A stretch of DNA of 32,637 bases from an uncultured Ignavibacteria bacterium (GTDB lineage Bacteria > Bacteroidota > Ignavibacteria > Ch128b), in assembly GCA_937944105.1 (NCBI GenBank), contig CALDZP010000059.1:1-32637 (forward strand), in the 5' to 3' direction. Below, one piece after another: positions 1 to 8,047 of the stretch (its first letter is position 1; each line of letters starts with the position of its first letter). The notes under the pieces were generated by a model, which was not told the origin of the DNA, made no database searches, and saw only the letters and a program-made list of their open reading frames with translations. The position numbers were made by a program, and so were the translations under genes.

Positions 1-3000
1 ATGAAAAAAATCAACAGTTTAAGTTTTATATTCTTAATATTATTTTTATTTGTTTTTAGTGATTTATCTTATTCACACACGAAGATTAATTTGAAGAATA
101 AAAGCAAAAGAACAGTCTTAAGCAAAACAGCTGATAACCCAATTCAGAGTCTTTTAAATATCAACAATGTTACCATGTGGGTTGGTGATAATGGGTTTCA
201 TGATTGGGTTGTTGCAAATAGTTGGAATGGTGCTTTTCCAAATGGCTCCAGTGTTGGTGCGATTTTCGCTGAAGGAATTGTTTGGGGGGGGCTTGTAGAT
301 GATGGAAACTTACCTGTAGTTAGAGTCAATGGAAATACTTATGGAACAGGTTGTTCACCTATTACAAGATTATTTAGAGTGAGACCAGATTATAAAACAG
401 GGAATTTGACTTCTGATGCGGCAACTTTTAATAATATTCCAATTGGTCAAGTAAATGAATCTCATATTCAACAATTAAAAGAGCAATATGAAAAAGATTG
501 GTATGAATGGCCTGCAAATGAAGGTGCACCATTTCAGGATGTGGATGGTGACGGCACTTATAACCCTGATGTAGATATTCCAGGTATTCCAGGCGCTTCT
601 CAAACCATTTTTATTAAATATAACGATCGAAATTCTGAATCTTTATATGGTTCTCCTCCGATTGGTTTAGAAATTTCTGAGACTTATTGGGCATATGCCT
701 ATTCTGGTGCATTAGGGAATGTTATATATAAGAAAGTTGATTTAGTTTATAAAGGATTACCGACTTCAAAACCAAACTCTAAAATTGATAGTATGTACAT
801 TGTTCAATGGGCTGACCCGGATGTGGGAACTTACAGTGACGATTTTGCCGGATGTGATACAACTCTTAATCTCGGTTATGCGTATTCATCACAAGCTACT
901 GATGCAACTTACGCTGGATTGGGTCTTGCTCCTCCTGCTGTTGGTTACGATTTCTTACAAGGTGTTTCTTTTTATACTGGGAATCCTTCTGATAGCGCAA
1001 TATTTAATCTTCAATGGAGAAAAGGTTATAAATATGTTAATCGGAAACCAATGAGTTCATTCATATATTTTGCTGCTGGTGGAACATGGGAAGATCCAGA
1101 TTTTAATTATAATGGAACACTTCAATTTTATAACTTGATGAGGGGCTATAAACCTGAACCAAGATATCCAAGTGCAGAACCATTCCCATCATCTGTTGCC
1201 GATGTAACTCCAGAAGGGACTTATCTATTAACAGGCGATCCCGTTGCTAGGACCGGTAAATTAGATGGTTCTGTGGACGCTCCTGGTGATAGAAGAATAA
1301 TGGTAATTAATGGACCTTTTACATTAAAACTTGGTGATACTGCTCAGGTTGTAGTTGCAACAGTTTATGGATTGGGAACAGATAACTTAAGTAGCGTTGC
1401 TGCGTTAAAAAATAATGATTTAACTGCTCAGATTGTTTTTGATCAGTTATTTAAACTTCCATCAATTTCTCCACCACGAGTAAATGTTGGAAATTTTGAT
1501 AGAAAAGTTGTCCTCAATTGGGGTTTCGATCAAGATTTATTAACCAAAATAGAAACCTTCAATGATCAAGGTTATACATTTGAAGGTTATGAAGTATATC
1601 AATTACCTACTCCATCTTCAAGTATAAGTGATGGAATTTTACTTGGTACTTTTGATGCAATTAATGGAATTAAAGCAATATATGATACGGTTGTAGATGA
1701 AAATGGAGTTTCAATTCCGGTATTAGTAGCTAAAGGAACTGATAAAGGTTTACAAAGATATTTTGTGATTAAAGAGGATGCATTCAGAAAAACAGAATTA
1801 CGAAATGGTCAGGAATATTATTTTGCAGTAGTGGCTTATGCTTATAATCCTTCGCCATTACTTCCATTCCATGTTTTAAGATCACCAGTTGTTGTTTTAG
1901 CTGCTAAACCACAGCTTCCTGTTCCTGGATTAAGATATGGAAATACTGTAGGTGATACAATTGCTGTTGTACATAAAGGTGTAAGTGATGGAAAAGTGAC
2001 GGCTATTGTAGTAGACCCAACTCAATTAACAGGACATGAATATAAAGTTGTTTTTAGATACGAAAATGGTCAAACTTATTGGGATGTTTTTGATGTTTCT
2101 GTAAATCCACCTGTTGTAAAAGTTAAAGATCAGACAAATCAAGAGGGAGGTGAGGATTACCCAATCGTTGATGGAATTTTAATTAAGGTTGAAGGTCCAC
2201 CACTTGTAGGTAAAGATTGGACTTACTATGGCGGTGATAGATGGCTAACTGGTAACCCGGATAACGGAGGAGAACTAATGTTTGGTGCTGCATTTCTTGG
2301 ACCAAATTTCTGGGGTGAAACAACTGTTTCTCCTGGTGATTTTAAAGATATTAAAGTAGAAGTATTTCAAGTTCAGAGTTATGTTGATGCAAATTTAAAT
2401 GGTAGATACGATATTGGTGAAATTTATACTGTCGATCCTGCAAAAGGTCAGATCGCTAATTTATATCGAACATGGGGGGCAGGAAACCATGTGGCTACAA
2501 AATTAATTCCATTTAAATTTTTTGATATAACATCTAATCCTCCGAGACAACTTTCAGTAATAGTTAGAGATAGGAATTTAAATCAACAATGGGATCCTCA
2601 CACTAATGATACTCCATATGAGTACATTTTTGTTCTTGATTCAGATTATGATTCAACAGGCGCTAATTGGAATCCTAATTTAGGTGGTAGAGATTTTATG
2701 GATGAAATAACACAAAATGGTGGACCAGTTCTTTGGTCATTCTGGTTCTATCCGAGGGGAACAAAAGAACAGTTCAAAAATGATTTTACAATGGAATTTT
2801 ACGCACCAAAGGTCAATACAGTGAAAGATACTTTTGTTTTTGTTGCCAAAGCAAATTCATTTAGTGGAGAACTTGCTAAAGCAGATGTTGAAAAAATAAA
2901 TGTATTTCCGAATCCATACTATGGTTATCATTACAGAGAAGTTTCACCTGATAATAAATATGTAACTTTCAGTCATTTACCTGATGAAGCAACAATTCGA

Positions 3001-3207
3001 ATTTTTGATTTAAGTGGTGTACTTGTTAAAACAATCAAGCATACTGCAAGTAATGGTCAATTCGAAACCTGGAATTTACAGAATGATAATAATTATCCCG
3101 TTGCAAGTGGTATTTATATTGTACACATAGATATGCCAAAACTTGGAAAGACAAAGATATTAAAGCTTGTGGTTATTCAAGAACAACAAATGTTGAAAGT
3201 TTATTAA
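1..3207 (+). CDS. Large secreted protein with C-terminal T9SS sorting domain
   Basis: A 1068-residue exported protein. Residues 1-25 form a Sec signal peptide (lysines, a hydrophobic Leu/Phe core, a small-residue cleavage site near SYS), so the ATG at the first base of the window is probably the true start, although nothing upstream is visible. The body is an uncharacterised extracellular region with Asp/Asn-rich calcium-loop-like stretches (DVDGDGTYNPD near residue 180; DANLNGRYDIGE near 795; DRNLNQQWDP near 857). From about residue 966 (VFPNPYYG) to the end it matches a T9SS type A sorting domain: IRIFDLSGVLVKTI, then ASGIYIVHI and a final beta strand. Such domains direct export across the outer membrane and are usually removed or anchored. 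It lies 60 bases before a PorV-like gene. The function of the main body is unknown; secretion by T9SS is fairly sure. Confidence 0.85.
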   Translation: MKKINSLSFIFLILFLFVFSDLSYSHTKINLKNKSKRTVLSKTADNPIQSLLNINNVTMWVGDNGFHDWVVANSWNGAFPNGSSVGAIFAEGIVWGGLVDDGNLPVVRVNGNTYGTGCSPITRLFRVRPDYKTGNLTSDAATFNNIPIGQVNESHIQQLKEQYEKDWYEWPANEGAPFQDVDGDGTYNPDVDIPGIPGASQTIFIKYNDRNSESLYGSPPIGLEISETYWAYAYSGALGNVIYKKVDLVYKGLPTSKPNSKIDSMYIVQWADPDVGTYSDDFAGCDTTLNLGYAYSSQATDATYAGLGLAPPAVGYDFLQGVSFYTGNPSDSAIFNLQWRKGYKYVNRKPMSSFIYFAAGGTWEDPDFNYNGTLQFYNLMRGYKPEPRYPSAEPFPSSVADVTPEGTYLLTGDPVARTGKLDGSVDAPGDRRIMVINGPFTLKLGDTAQVVVATVYGLGTDNLSSVAALKNNDLTAQIVFDQLFKLPSISPPRVNVGNFDRKVVLNWGFDQDLLTKIETFNDQGYTFEGYEVYQLPTPSSSISDGILLGTFDAINGIKAIYDTVVDENGVSIPVLVAKGTDKGLQRYFVIKEDAFRKTELRNGQEYYFAVVAYAYNPSPLLPFHVLRSPVVVLAAKPQLPVPGLRYGNTVGDTIAVVHKGVSDGKVTAIVVDPTQLTGHEYKVVFRYENGQTYWDVFDVSVNPPVVKVKDQTNQEGGEDYPIVDGILIKVEGPPLVGKDWTYYGGDRWLTGNPDNGGELMFGAAFLGPNFWGETTVSPGDFKDIKVEVFQVQSYVDANLNGRYDIGEIYTVDPAKGQIANLYRTWGAGNHVATKLIPFKFFDITSNPPRQLSVIVRDRNLNQQWDPHTNDTPYEYIFVLDSDYDSTGANWNPNLGGRDFMDEITQNGGPVLWSFWFYPRGTKEQFKNDFTMEFYAPKVNTVKDTFVFVAKANSFSGELAKADVEKINVFPNPYYGYHYREVSPDNKYVTFSHLPDEATIRIFDLSGVLVKTIKHTASNGQFETWNLQNDNNYPVASGIYIVHIDMPKLGKTKILKLVVIQEQQMLKVY

Positions 3208-3215
3208 TTATTTGA

Positions 3216-3239
3216 ATGGTACGGGTTTTCCCGTACCAT
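3216..3239 (+). terminator. Perfect hairpin between the T9SS cargo and PorV-like genes
   Basis: A 10-bp perfect stem (3216-3225 pairs with 3230-3239) closes a TTTT loop, nine bases after the upstream stop codon. It is not followed by a clean T run (ATAAATTTTG), so it may be a leaky terminator, or a 3'-end stabiliser setting the expression ratio of the two genes, rather than a full stop. Confidence 0.5.
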
Positions 3240-3267
3240 ATAAATTTTGAAAAAATTTGGAGGAAAT

Positions 3268-4308
3268 ATGAAAATTATTCACAAATTGGTTTTAATATTA
3301 ATAGTTTTATTTGTGATCACCGAATTGACTTTTGCTGGTGGTCAAAATCGTGCTGGCACAGCTGGAGCTCCTGAATTAAGAATTCCAATTGGAGCAAGGT
3401 ATCTTTCAATGGGTGGTGCACCAATAGCTATTTCAACAGGTCTTGAGGCAATTTATTGGAATCCTGCAGGCGTTGACCTTTCACCAAATACTTTAAATGC
3501 AATGTTTTCAAATCGTTCACATTTTGCTGATATGTCGATGAATTTTGCTGCTGTAAGTGGTAAGATTGGTGAGATAGGTTCATTAGGTTTATCTTTTAGA
3601 TCATTAAATATCGGGGATATACCTGTAACTACAATGGATCAACCTGATGGTACAGGTCAAATTATTAACCCCAATTATTTTATTCTATCGTTGACATATT
3701 CTAAACAATTGACAGATAGAGTTGCAATTGGTACCAATTTTAATTTAATAAGTGAAAATATTGATCGAATGAGTGCAACAGGTTTTTGTTTTGATTTTGG
3801 TGTTCAATACTCCAATTTATTTAATGTACCTGGATTGGCACTTGGTGTGGTAGTTAAAAATTTAGGTCCACAAATTAAATTTGATGGAAATGCTGCTTAC
3901 GTGACTGCTAATGATCCAAATTCTCAACGCGGTCCTACATTTTTAAAACTTGATACGCAAGCATCAGATTTACCATCTGAGATGTCAATAGGTGTATCTT
4001 ATATGTATCAACTTAATAGCGAGAACTCTTTGCAGGTTGCTTCAACATTCCAGAATAATAATTATACTTTTGATAACTATAATTTTGGATTAGAATATTC
4101 TTTTAAGAATTTACTCTATATTCGTGCTGGATATGTTCTAACACCTCAAGCAAATGATAATACACCTAATATTTACCAGAATTATACATTCGGTGCAGGC
4201 GTGAATTTGAAACAGTTAAGTGGACTTGATGTTTCAGTTGATTATGCTTATGTACCTGTTAAAATATTTGATGCAAATCAGGTTATTGCTGTCTCTGTGG
4301 GATTCTAA
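3268..4308 (+). CDS. PorV/PorQ family outer-membrane barrel protein
   Basis: A 346-residue protein. The reading frame opens at a TTG at 3247, but the ATG at 3268 is preferred: GGAGG sits just upstream at 3259-3263 and the protein then begins directly with a signal peptide (cleavage near residue 23, after LTFA). The start of the mature chain, with GARYLSMGGAPIA and then IYWNPAG, is the hallmark of the PorV/PorQ (UPF0164-like) barrels, and the rest is alternating beta strands ending in an aromatic residue (SVGF). In T9SS, PorV is the outer-membrane shuttle that binds sorted cargo. Many paralogues exist in Ignavibacteria, and this one, sitting after a T9SS cargo gene, may be a dedicated partner. 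That pairing is inference. Confidence 0.8.
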   Translation: MKIIHKLVLILIVLFVITELTFAGGQNRAGTAGAPELRIPIGARYLSMGGAPIAISTGLEAIYWNPAGVDLSPNTLNAMFSNRSHFADMSMNFAAVSGKIGEIGSLGLSFRSLNIGDIPVTTMDQPDGTGQIINPNYFILSLTYSKQLTDRVAIGTNFNLISENIDRMSATGFCFDFGVQYSNLFNVPGLALGVVVKNLGPQIKFDGNAAYVTANDPNSQRGPTFLKLDTQASDLPSEMSIGVSYMYQLNSENSLQVASTFQNNNYTFDNYNFGLEYSFKNLLYIRAGYVLTPQANDNTPNIYQNYTFGAGVNLKQLSGLDVSVDYAYVPVKIFDANQVIAVSVGF

Positions 4309-4328
4309 AAAATTAATTTCTTCCTCTC

Positions 4329-4361
4329 AATCCGTGCAGTTTATGACTGCACGGATTTTTT
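4329..4361 (+). terminator. Rho-independent terminator after the PorV-like gene
   Basis: A 12-bp perfect stem (4329-4340 with 4346-4357) around a TTATG loop, running directly into a T tract. It is 20 bases past the stop codon and ends the T9SS cargo/PorV-like unit. Between it and the convergent methyltransferase (4362-4505) I see nothing else. Confidence 0.9.
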
Positions 4362-4505
4362 ATTTGAAGACCTATTTTAAATTAAATTTTAATTTCTTAG
4401 TCAGTCAATAAATACTAACAGAATGTCTATACATTCAAATACTAAACTTTCAATTTAAAGCATTAAACAGAATTCTTCGGGACAAAAAAATTTGATGTTC
4501 TTAAA

Positions 4506-5339
4506 TTAGATAAGTCTACTATTAGATTTAATTGTTATATAAAAAGTAGGGGTAATATATTTATTTATTAAACCCGTTTTATCGTTGGAGAGTTTTATAA
4601 GAATATTATTTAAACCGAGTTTTTTTAGGAAATAAAAGAGACTAGTATGTAAGTTAGACCAGATAATTTGTTGTGGATTCTTGAATAAAGTATTAGTCGC
4701 AAATTTTGTGTTTAATGTATATTCAAAATTTAGATCATTAAATATTCTTATTAAATCTTTTAATGAAAGTAATTGTGCAATATCTTTTCTAGTCATTTCA
4801 CTTCTTCTAAAAAATGGTAAGAATATTTTTTTTATAATTTTTCTTGAACAAAGTGATATAAAAGGAAATCCCCAATGAGGATCAGATAATATATTAATTA
4901 TTGACAAGCGATTTGGAGTACTTAAATAAATAATCCCATCTTCTTTTAAATAAGTTTTTATGTATGATAAAAAATGATGTGGATTTTCTATATGTTCAAT
5001 AAAATCCTGTAGAATAATTAAATCAAATTTTTCATCAAATGGTAAATTATAAGCATCAGTTAAAAATTTCTTAATTGAAATATCTTCAGGTTGATGTTTA
5101 AGTTTAAATTCATCTATTTCAACAGAATAGATTTCATTGCCATTTCCTATAAAATTAAAAATTGTTCCACCATATCCCGAACCAATATCAAGAATCTTTA
5201 AGTTCTTTATTGTTTTATATTTTTCAACAACTGTTTTGACAAATTTACCTCGTTCGATTGCAATTTCACGACTTCTTTTCCATCTATCATAATTTGGATG
5301 TTTGGGATTTAAATAGTGCGGTTTATTTCCATTGGACAA
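4506..5339 (-). CDS. Class I SAM-dependent methyltransferase
   Basis: A 277-residue Rossmann-fold methyltransferase. Motif I is ILDIGSGYGG (about residues 49-58), an acidic residue for the ribose follows in VEIDE, and LQDFIEHIENP plus IYLSTPNR (about 110-144) are typical of the Methyltransf_11/23 group. The C-terminal third is basic and hydrophobic, possibly for membrane contact. The substrate is unknown. Being directly after a glycosyltransferase, with overlapping ends, it may modify a lipid, glycan or quinone-like product at the membrane. The start is a TTG inside the end of the glycosyltransferase gene (17-base overlap); no usable in-frame ATG lies before motif I, so TTG is the best choice but unproven. 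Confidence 0.8.
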   Translation of the reverse strand: MSNGNKPHYLNPKHPNYDRWKRSREIAIERGKFVKTVVEKYKTIKNLKILDIGSGYGGTIFNFIGNGNEIYSVEIDEFKLKHQPEDISIKKFLTDAYNLPFDEKFDLIILQDFIEHIENPHHFLSYIKTYLKEDGIIYLSTPNRLSIINILSDPHWGFPFISLCSRKIIKKIFLPFFRRSEMTRKDIAQLLSLKDLIRIFNDLNFEYTLNTKFATNTLFKNPQQIIWSNLHTSLFYFLKKLGLNNILIKLSNDKTGLINKYITPTFYITIKSNSRLI

Positions 5340-6408
5340 TTTTTAACCTCGAACGAATTCCTATTGTAACTAATAAGAGATTATAAATGAAATCAATAAA
5401 TGGAATTATAAGTAATGGATACTGAACTTTTATTTTTCTAATAAAAACAATAACCAAAAATGTTTTAATCAAAACATTTAATAAAACAAATGTGATTAAA
5501 AATAGATCTAGGGAAAAAAATGACGGAATAATAAAAATGTTAAGTAAAATATTACTTCCATATATCAAACCAAGAGAAGCTTTAATTTCAGGTAAATAAT
5601 ACCTGCTTGCAGAAATGTGTCTTGATTTTTGATTGAAAAATTCTTTAAAGCTTAAATTACATTTTGAAAATACAATTGATTCGGGTTCAGTCATTAACTT
5701 TGCTTTTGCTTTATATTTAATTGCAAGTTGAAAAAATAAATCATCATCGCCACTGATTGAATGTTCAATTTCTTTGAATTCACCAAGTTTATAGAAAAGA
5801 GATTTTCGATAAGAGAAATTTCTACCAAAAGACATATATGGAAATTCAAGATTATGAAATGATTTCATCAAAATAGATGTGAATAAATTTTCGTATCGAC
5901 AGATTTTATTGATAAATGATTTTCCGGTTAAAAAAGGGGAGAATCCATAAACAATTTGAGTATCATCATCAAAATGTTTAATGATTGTTTGTAACCACTC
6001 TTTGTTAGGAATGCAATCAGCATCGGTAAAGACAAGAATTTCATTTTTTGATTCTTCAATTCCGGTTTTTAATGCATTTTTCTTCCCTTGTTTATATTTA
6101 TTATTAATGACTTTAAAGTTTTGAGTATTGCTAATTAAACTCTTTGCAAGTTCTAATGAATTGTCATCTGAATAATCATTAACTAAAATAACCTCGAATT
6201 TATTAACATCAAGTAATTGATTTTGTAAAGAAGTTATTAAAGAAGGAAGATTCTGAATTTCATTTTTAAATGCAACAATTACACTGGCATTTTCAAGAGA
6301 ATTATTGACATTATTTATCTCTTCTTTGTTTCTAAAAAAGTAAGAGAGAAAAACTATTGCATTAATTATTGTGATATAAACCAATAGAATTGAAATTATG
6401 GTAATCAA
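5323..6408 (-). CDS. Family 2 glycosyltransferase, membrane-anchored
   Basis: A 361-residue GT-A fold enzyme. An N-terminal membrane helix (about 3-25) precedes the catalytic domain: ASVIVAFKNE, VNDYSDD (Asp78), FTDADC (the DxD pair Asp129/Asp131) and SGDDD (about 219-223, likely catalytic base region), followed by QKSRH at 260-264 in the position of the Q/RxxRW motif of processive GT2 enzymes. Two or more hydrophobic helices fill the C-terminal 80 residues. It should move a sugar from a nucleotide donor to a lipid or growing glycan on the inner face of the membrane; the sugar cannot be read from the sequence. It lies one base after the lipoprotein gene and overlaps the methyltransferase, so the three are probably cotranscribed. 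Confidence 0.85.
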   Translation of the reverse strand: MITIISILLVYITIINAIVFLSYFFRNKEEINNVNNSLENASVIVAFKNEIQNLPSLITSLQNQLLDVNKFEVILVNDYSDDNSLELAKSLISNTQNFKVINNKYKQGKKNALKTGIEESKNEILVFTDADCIPNKEWLQTIIKHFDDDTQIVYGFSPFLTGKSFINKICRYENLFTSILMKSFHNLEFPYMSFGRNFSYRKSLFYKLGEFKEIEHSISGDDDLFFQLAIKYKAKAKLMTEPESIVFSKCNLSFKEFFNQKSRHISASRYYLPEIKASLGLIYGSNILLNIFIIPSFFSLDLFLITFVLLNVLIKTFLVIVFIRKIKVQYPLLIIPFIDFIYNLLLVTIGIRSRLKIVQWK

Positions 6409-6409
6409 T

Positions 6410-8047
6410 TTACTTTTGCCTGATCTCTTTTGATTTTTCAGTCAAAGAAATTATATCATTAAAGAAAAATCTCGGATCTAAATAATAATAACCTATTTCC
6501 ATTAAAAAATTATCTTTGTTTAAGGCTTTCCCTCTTTGTAGAAACTTTATTAAATAATTTTTAAGATTTTGGTTTAAGAACCAATCCTGACCATATTTTT
6601 CTCTAATTTTTGTTTTCATCATAGATTCAAGGAAGTAAGCTTTGAGATAATCAATTTCTTCATAGTAGTCATTTAATGTAAAAAATAATCTAAACTTATC
6701 ACCGTTTGTTATTGTATATCCGAGAATCGAATTGTAAATCTGTGTAAGACTATCTATATCGGTTTTAGATGAATCGATCATTAGATATTCAACAATAAAA
6801 TCAGCACAGATTTTTCTTACTGTATAAAGTTTTTTGAATGATCTGAGTTTTAAAAATTCTGCTGAAAGTCGATTTGAATGAAAAAAAATATTGTTTATGA
6901 AGACATATTCATCAAGTAAGTTTGAAAATAGGTACTTGTATGTGAGTGGGATTGAATTATCTCCAAAGTAATTCATTTCAAAATAAGTTTCATTTGAAAA
7001 TATAGAGGGCAGTAACCTGGCTAACTCTGAAAAGGTTCTTTCATAATTAGAGTAACCTCCAGCGGATTTTATAAACAAGTGATTTTCATTTGGAATAGAG
7101 ATTGTGAATCCTGTAGTTTTTAATCTTTTAGTTTCTCGTCTATTCATTTGTTTTTCTTGTGAGTAAATTATTTTTAAGTTCTGTAAACTATCCACTTTGA
7201 AACCCAAATTGTACATAGTTTCTAAGAAAATTCTTGCCAGGCTATCTTTTTTGAAATATTTATTAAGTTTTTGATCGTTTATCAGGAATGGTATATCGTA
7301 AGCGTAAAATTGATTTTGTTGATAATTTTTTGATCTCAAAAATTCATATAATTGTTGATAGTAAAATTCATTTGTTGAGGATATGAAGCCATTTATAACT
7401 TGATAAAATTTTGAAAGATCTTCCTGTCTAACCATCGATGCGAATTGATTGAATGATCCGAATTTCAATGAATCAATAATAATTGTTTTTCTTTCATTGA
7501 AAAGTTTAAAATTCATTTTTTGCAGGTCTTCGAAAAACCTTGCATTAGAATTGTAAAGGAAGCTCCGTTTTCTTTGATTATTTTCCTGTGAGAGAATTTC
7601 ATCCAGATCGTCATACCTTAATAATCCATCTCTGGACGGATAATTTATGTAATGTTTAATTAATTCGATTCTATCCAAAATACCTGCAGTTTCTTTCTCT
7701 ACAATTTTTTCATAAATAAATACTTTTAATCTTTCCAGTCGATCGATTCTTTCAGGACGCTGTTCAAGTTTTAACAAATTATTAATCAAATTAATGTCAT
7801 CGGTATTAAATAGATTCCCATATTTATGGTAAAGTTCAGAAACAAAAAACGGTTGATTTTCAAGGTAGCTTTGATATTTCATTTTATTGTAATCAATAAG
7901 AAAATTATTAACCAGAGTTCGTAAAGAATCAACTTTCCCTCTGTAGAACTCCAACTCATCTCTTTTCGCTCCCGGACAACCTAAAAAAAGGAATAATGAA
8001 AAAAATAAAACTATTAGAAATATTAAATAATTTGTATTACTCTTCAT
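6410..8047 (-). CDS. Lipoprotein, predicted inactive M2/M3-like metallopeptidase homologue
   Basis: A 545-residue protein with a lipoprotein signal: a hydrophobic run at 7-22 and the lipobox LFLGC with Cys24 as lipid site. The rest is alpha-helical and resembles, from memory, the gluzincin peptidases of the M2/M3 type. Landmarks are DIPFLINDQKLNKYF (251-265), a segment ending HLFIKSAGG, YERTFSELARLL where the HExxH zinc motif should be, FGDNSIPLTYKYLF where GDNSVTEGYAFLF is expected, and KYGQDWFLNQ near 484-493. The two zinc histidines appear replaced (Ser340, Arg344) and the third ligand Glu is Leu368, so a peptidase reaction is unlikely. A binding or scaffold role in the periplasm is inference. 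It starts 11 bases inside the helicase gene. Confidence 0.6.
   Translation of the reverse strand: MKSNTNYLIFLIVLFFSLFLFLGCPGAKRDELEFYRGKVDSLRTLVNNFLIDYNKMKYQSYLENQPFFVSELYHKYGNLFNTDDINLINNLLKLEQRPERIDRLERLKVFIYEKIVEKETAGILDRIELIKHYINYPSRDGLLRYDDLDEILSQENNQRKRSFLYNSNARFFEDLQKMNFKLFNERKTIIIDSLKFGSFNQFASMVRQEDLSKFYQVINGFISSTNEFYYQQLYEFLRSKNYQQNQFYAYDIPFLINDQKLNKYFKKDSLARIFLETMYNLGFKVDSLQNLKIIYSQEKQMNRRETKRLKTTGFTISIPNENHLFIKSAGGYSNYERTFSELARLLPSIFSNETYFEMNYFGDNSIPLTYKYLFSNLLDEYVFINNIFFHSNRLSAEFLKLRSFKKLYTVRKICADFIVEYLMIDSSKTDIDSLTQIYNSILGYTITNGDKFRLFFTLNDYYEEIDYLKAYFLESMMKTKIREKYGQDWFLNQNLKNYLIKFLQRGKALNKDNFLMEIGYYYLDPRFFFNDIISLTEKSKEIRQK

Noticed and set aside
4220-4411. Short plus-strand frame running over the end of the PorV-like gene and its terminator
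   Set aside because: It is out of frame with the barrel gene and reads through the terminator hairpin; no coding features.
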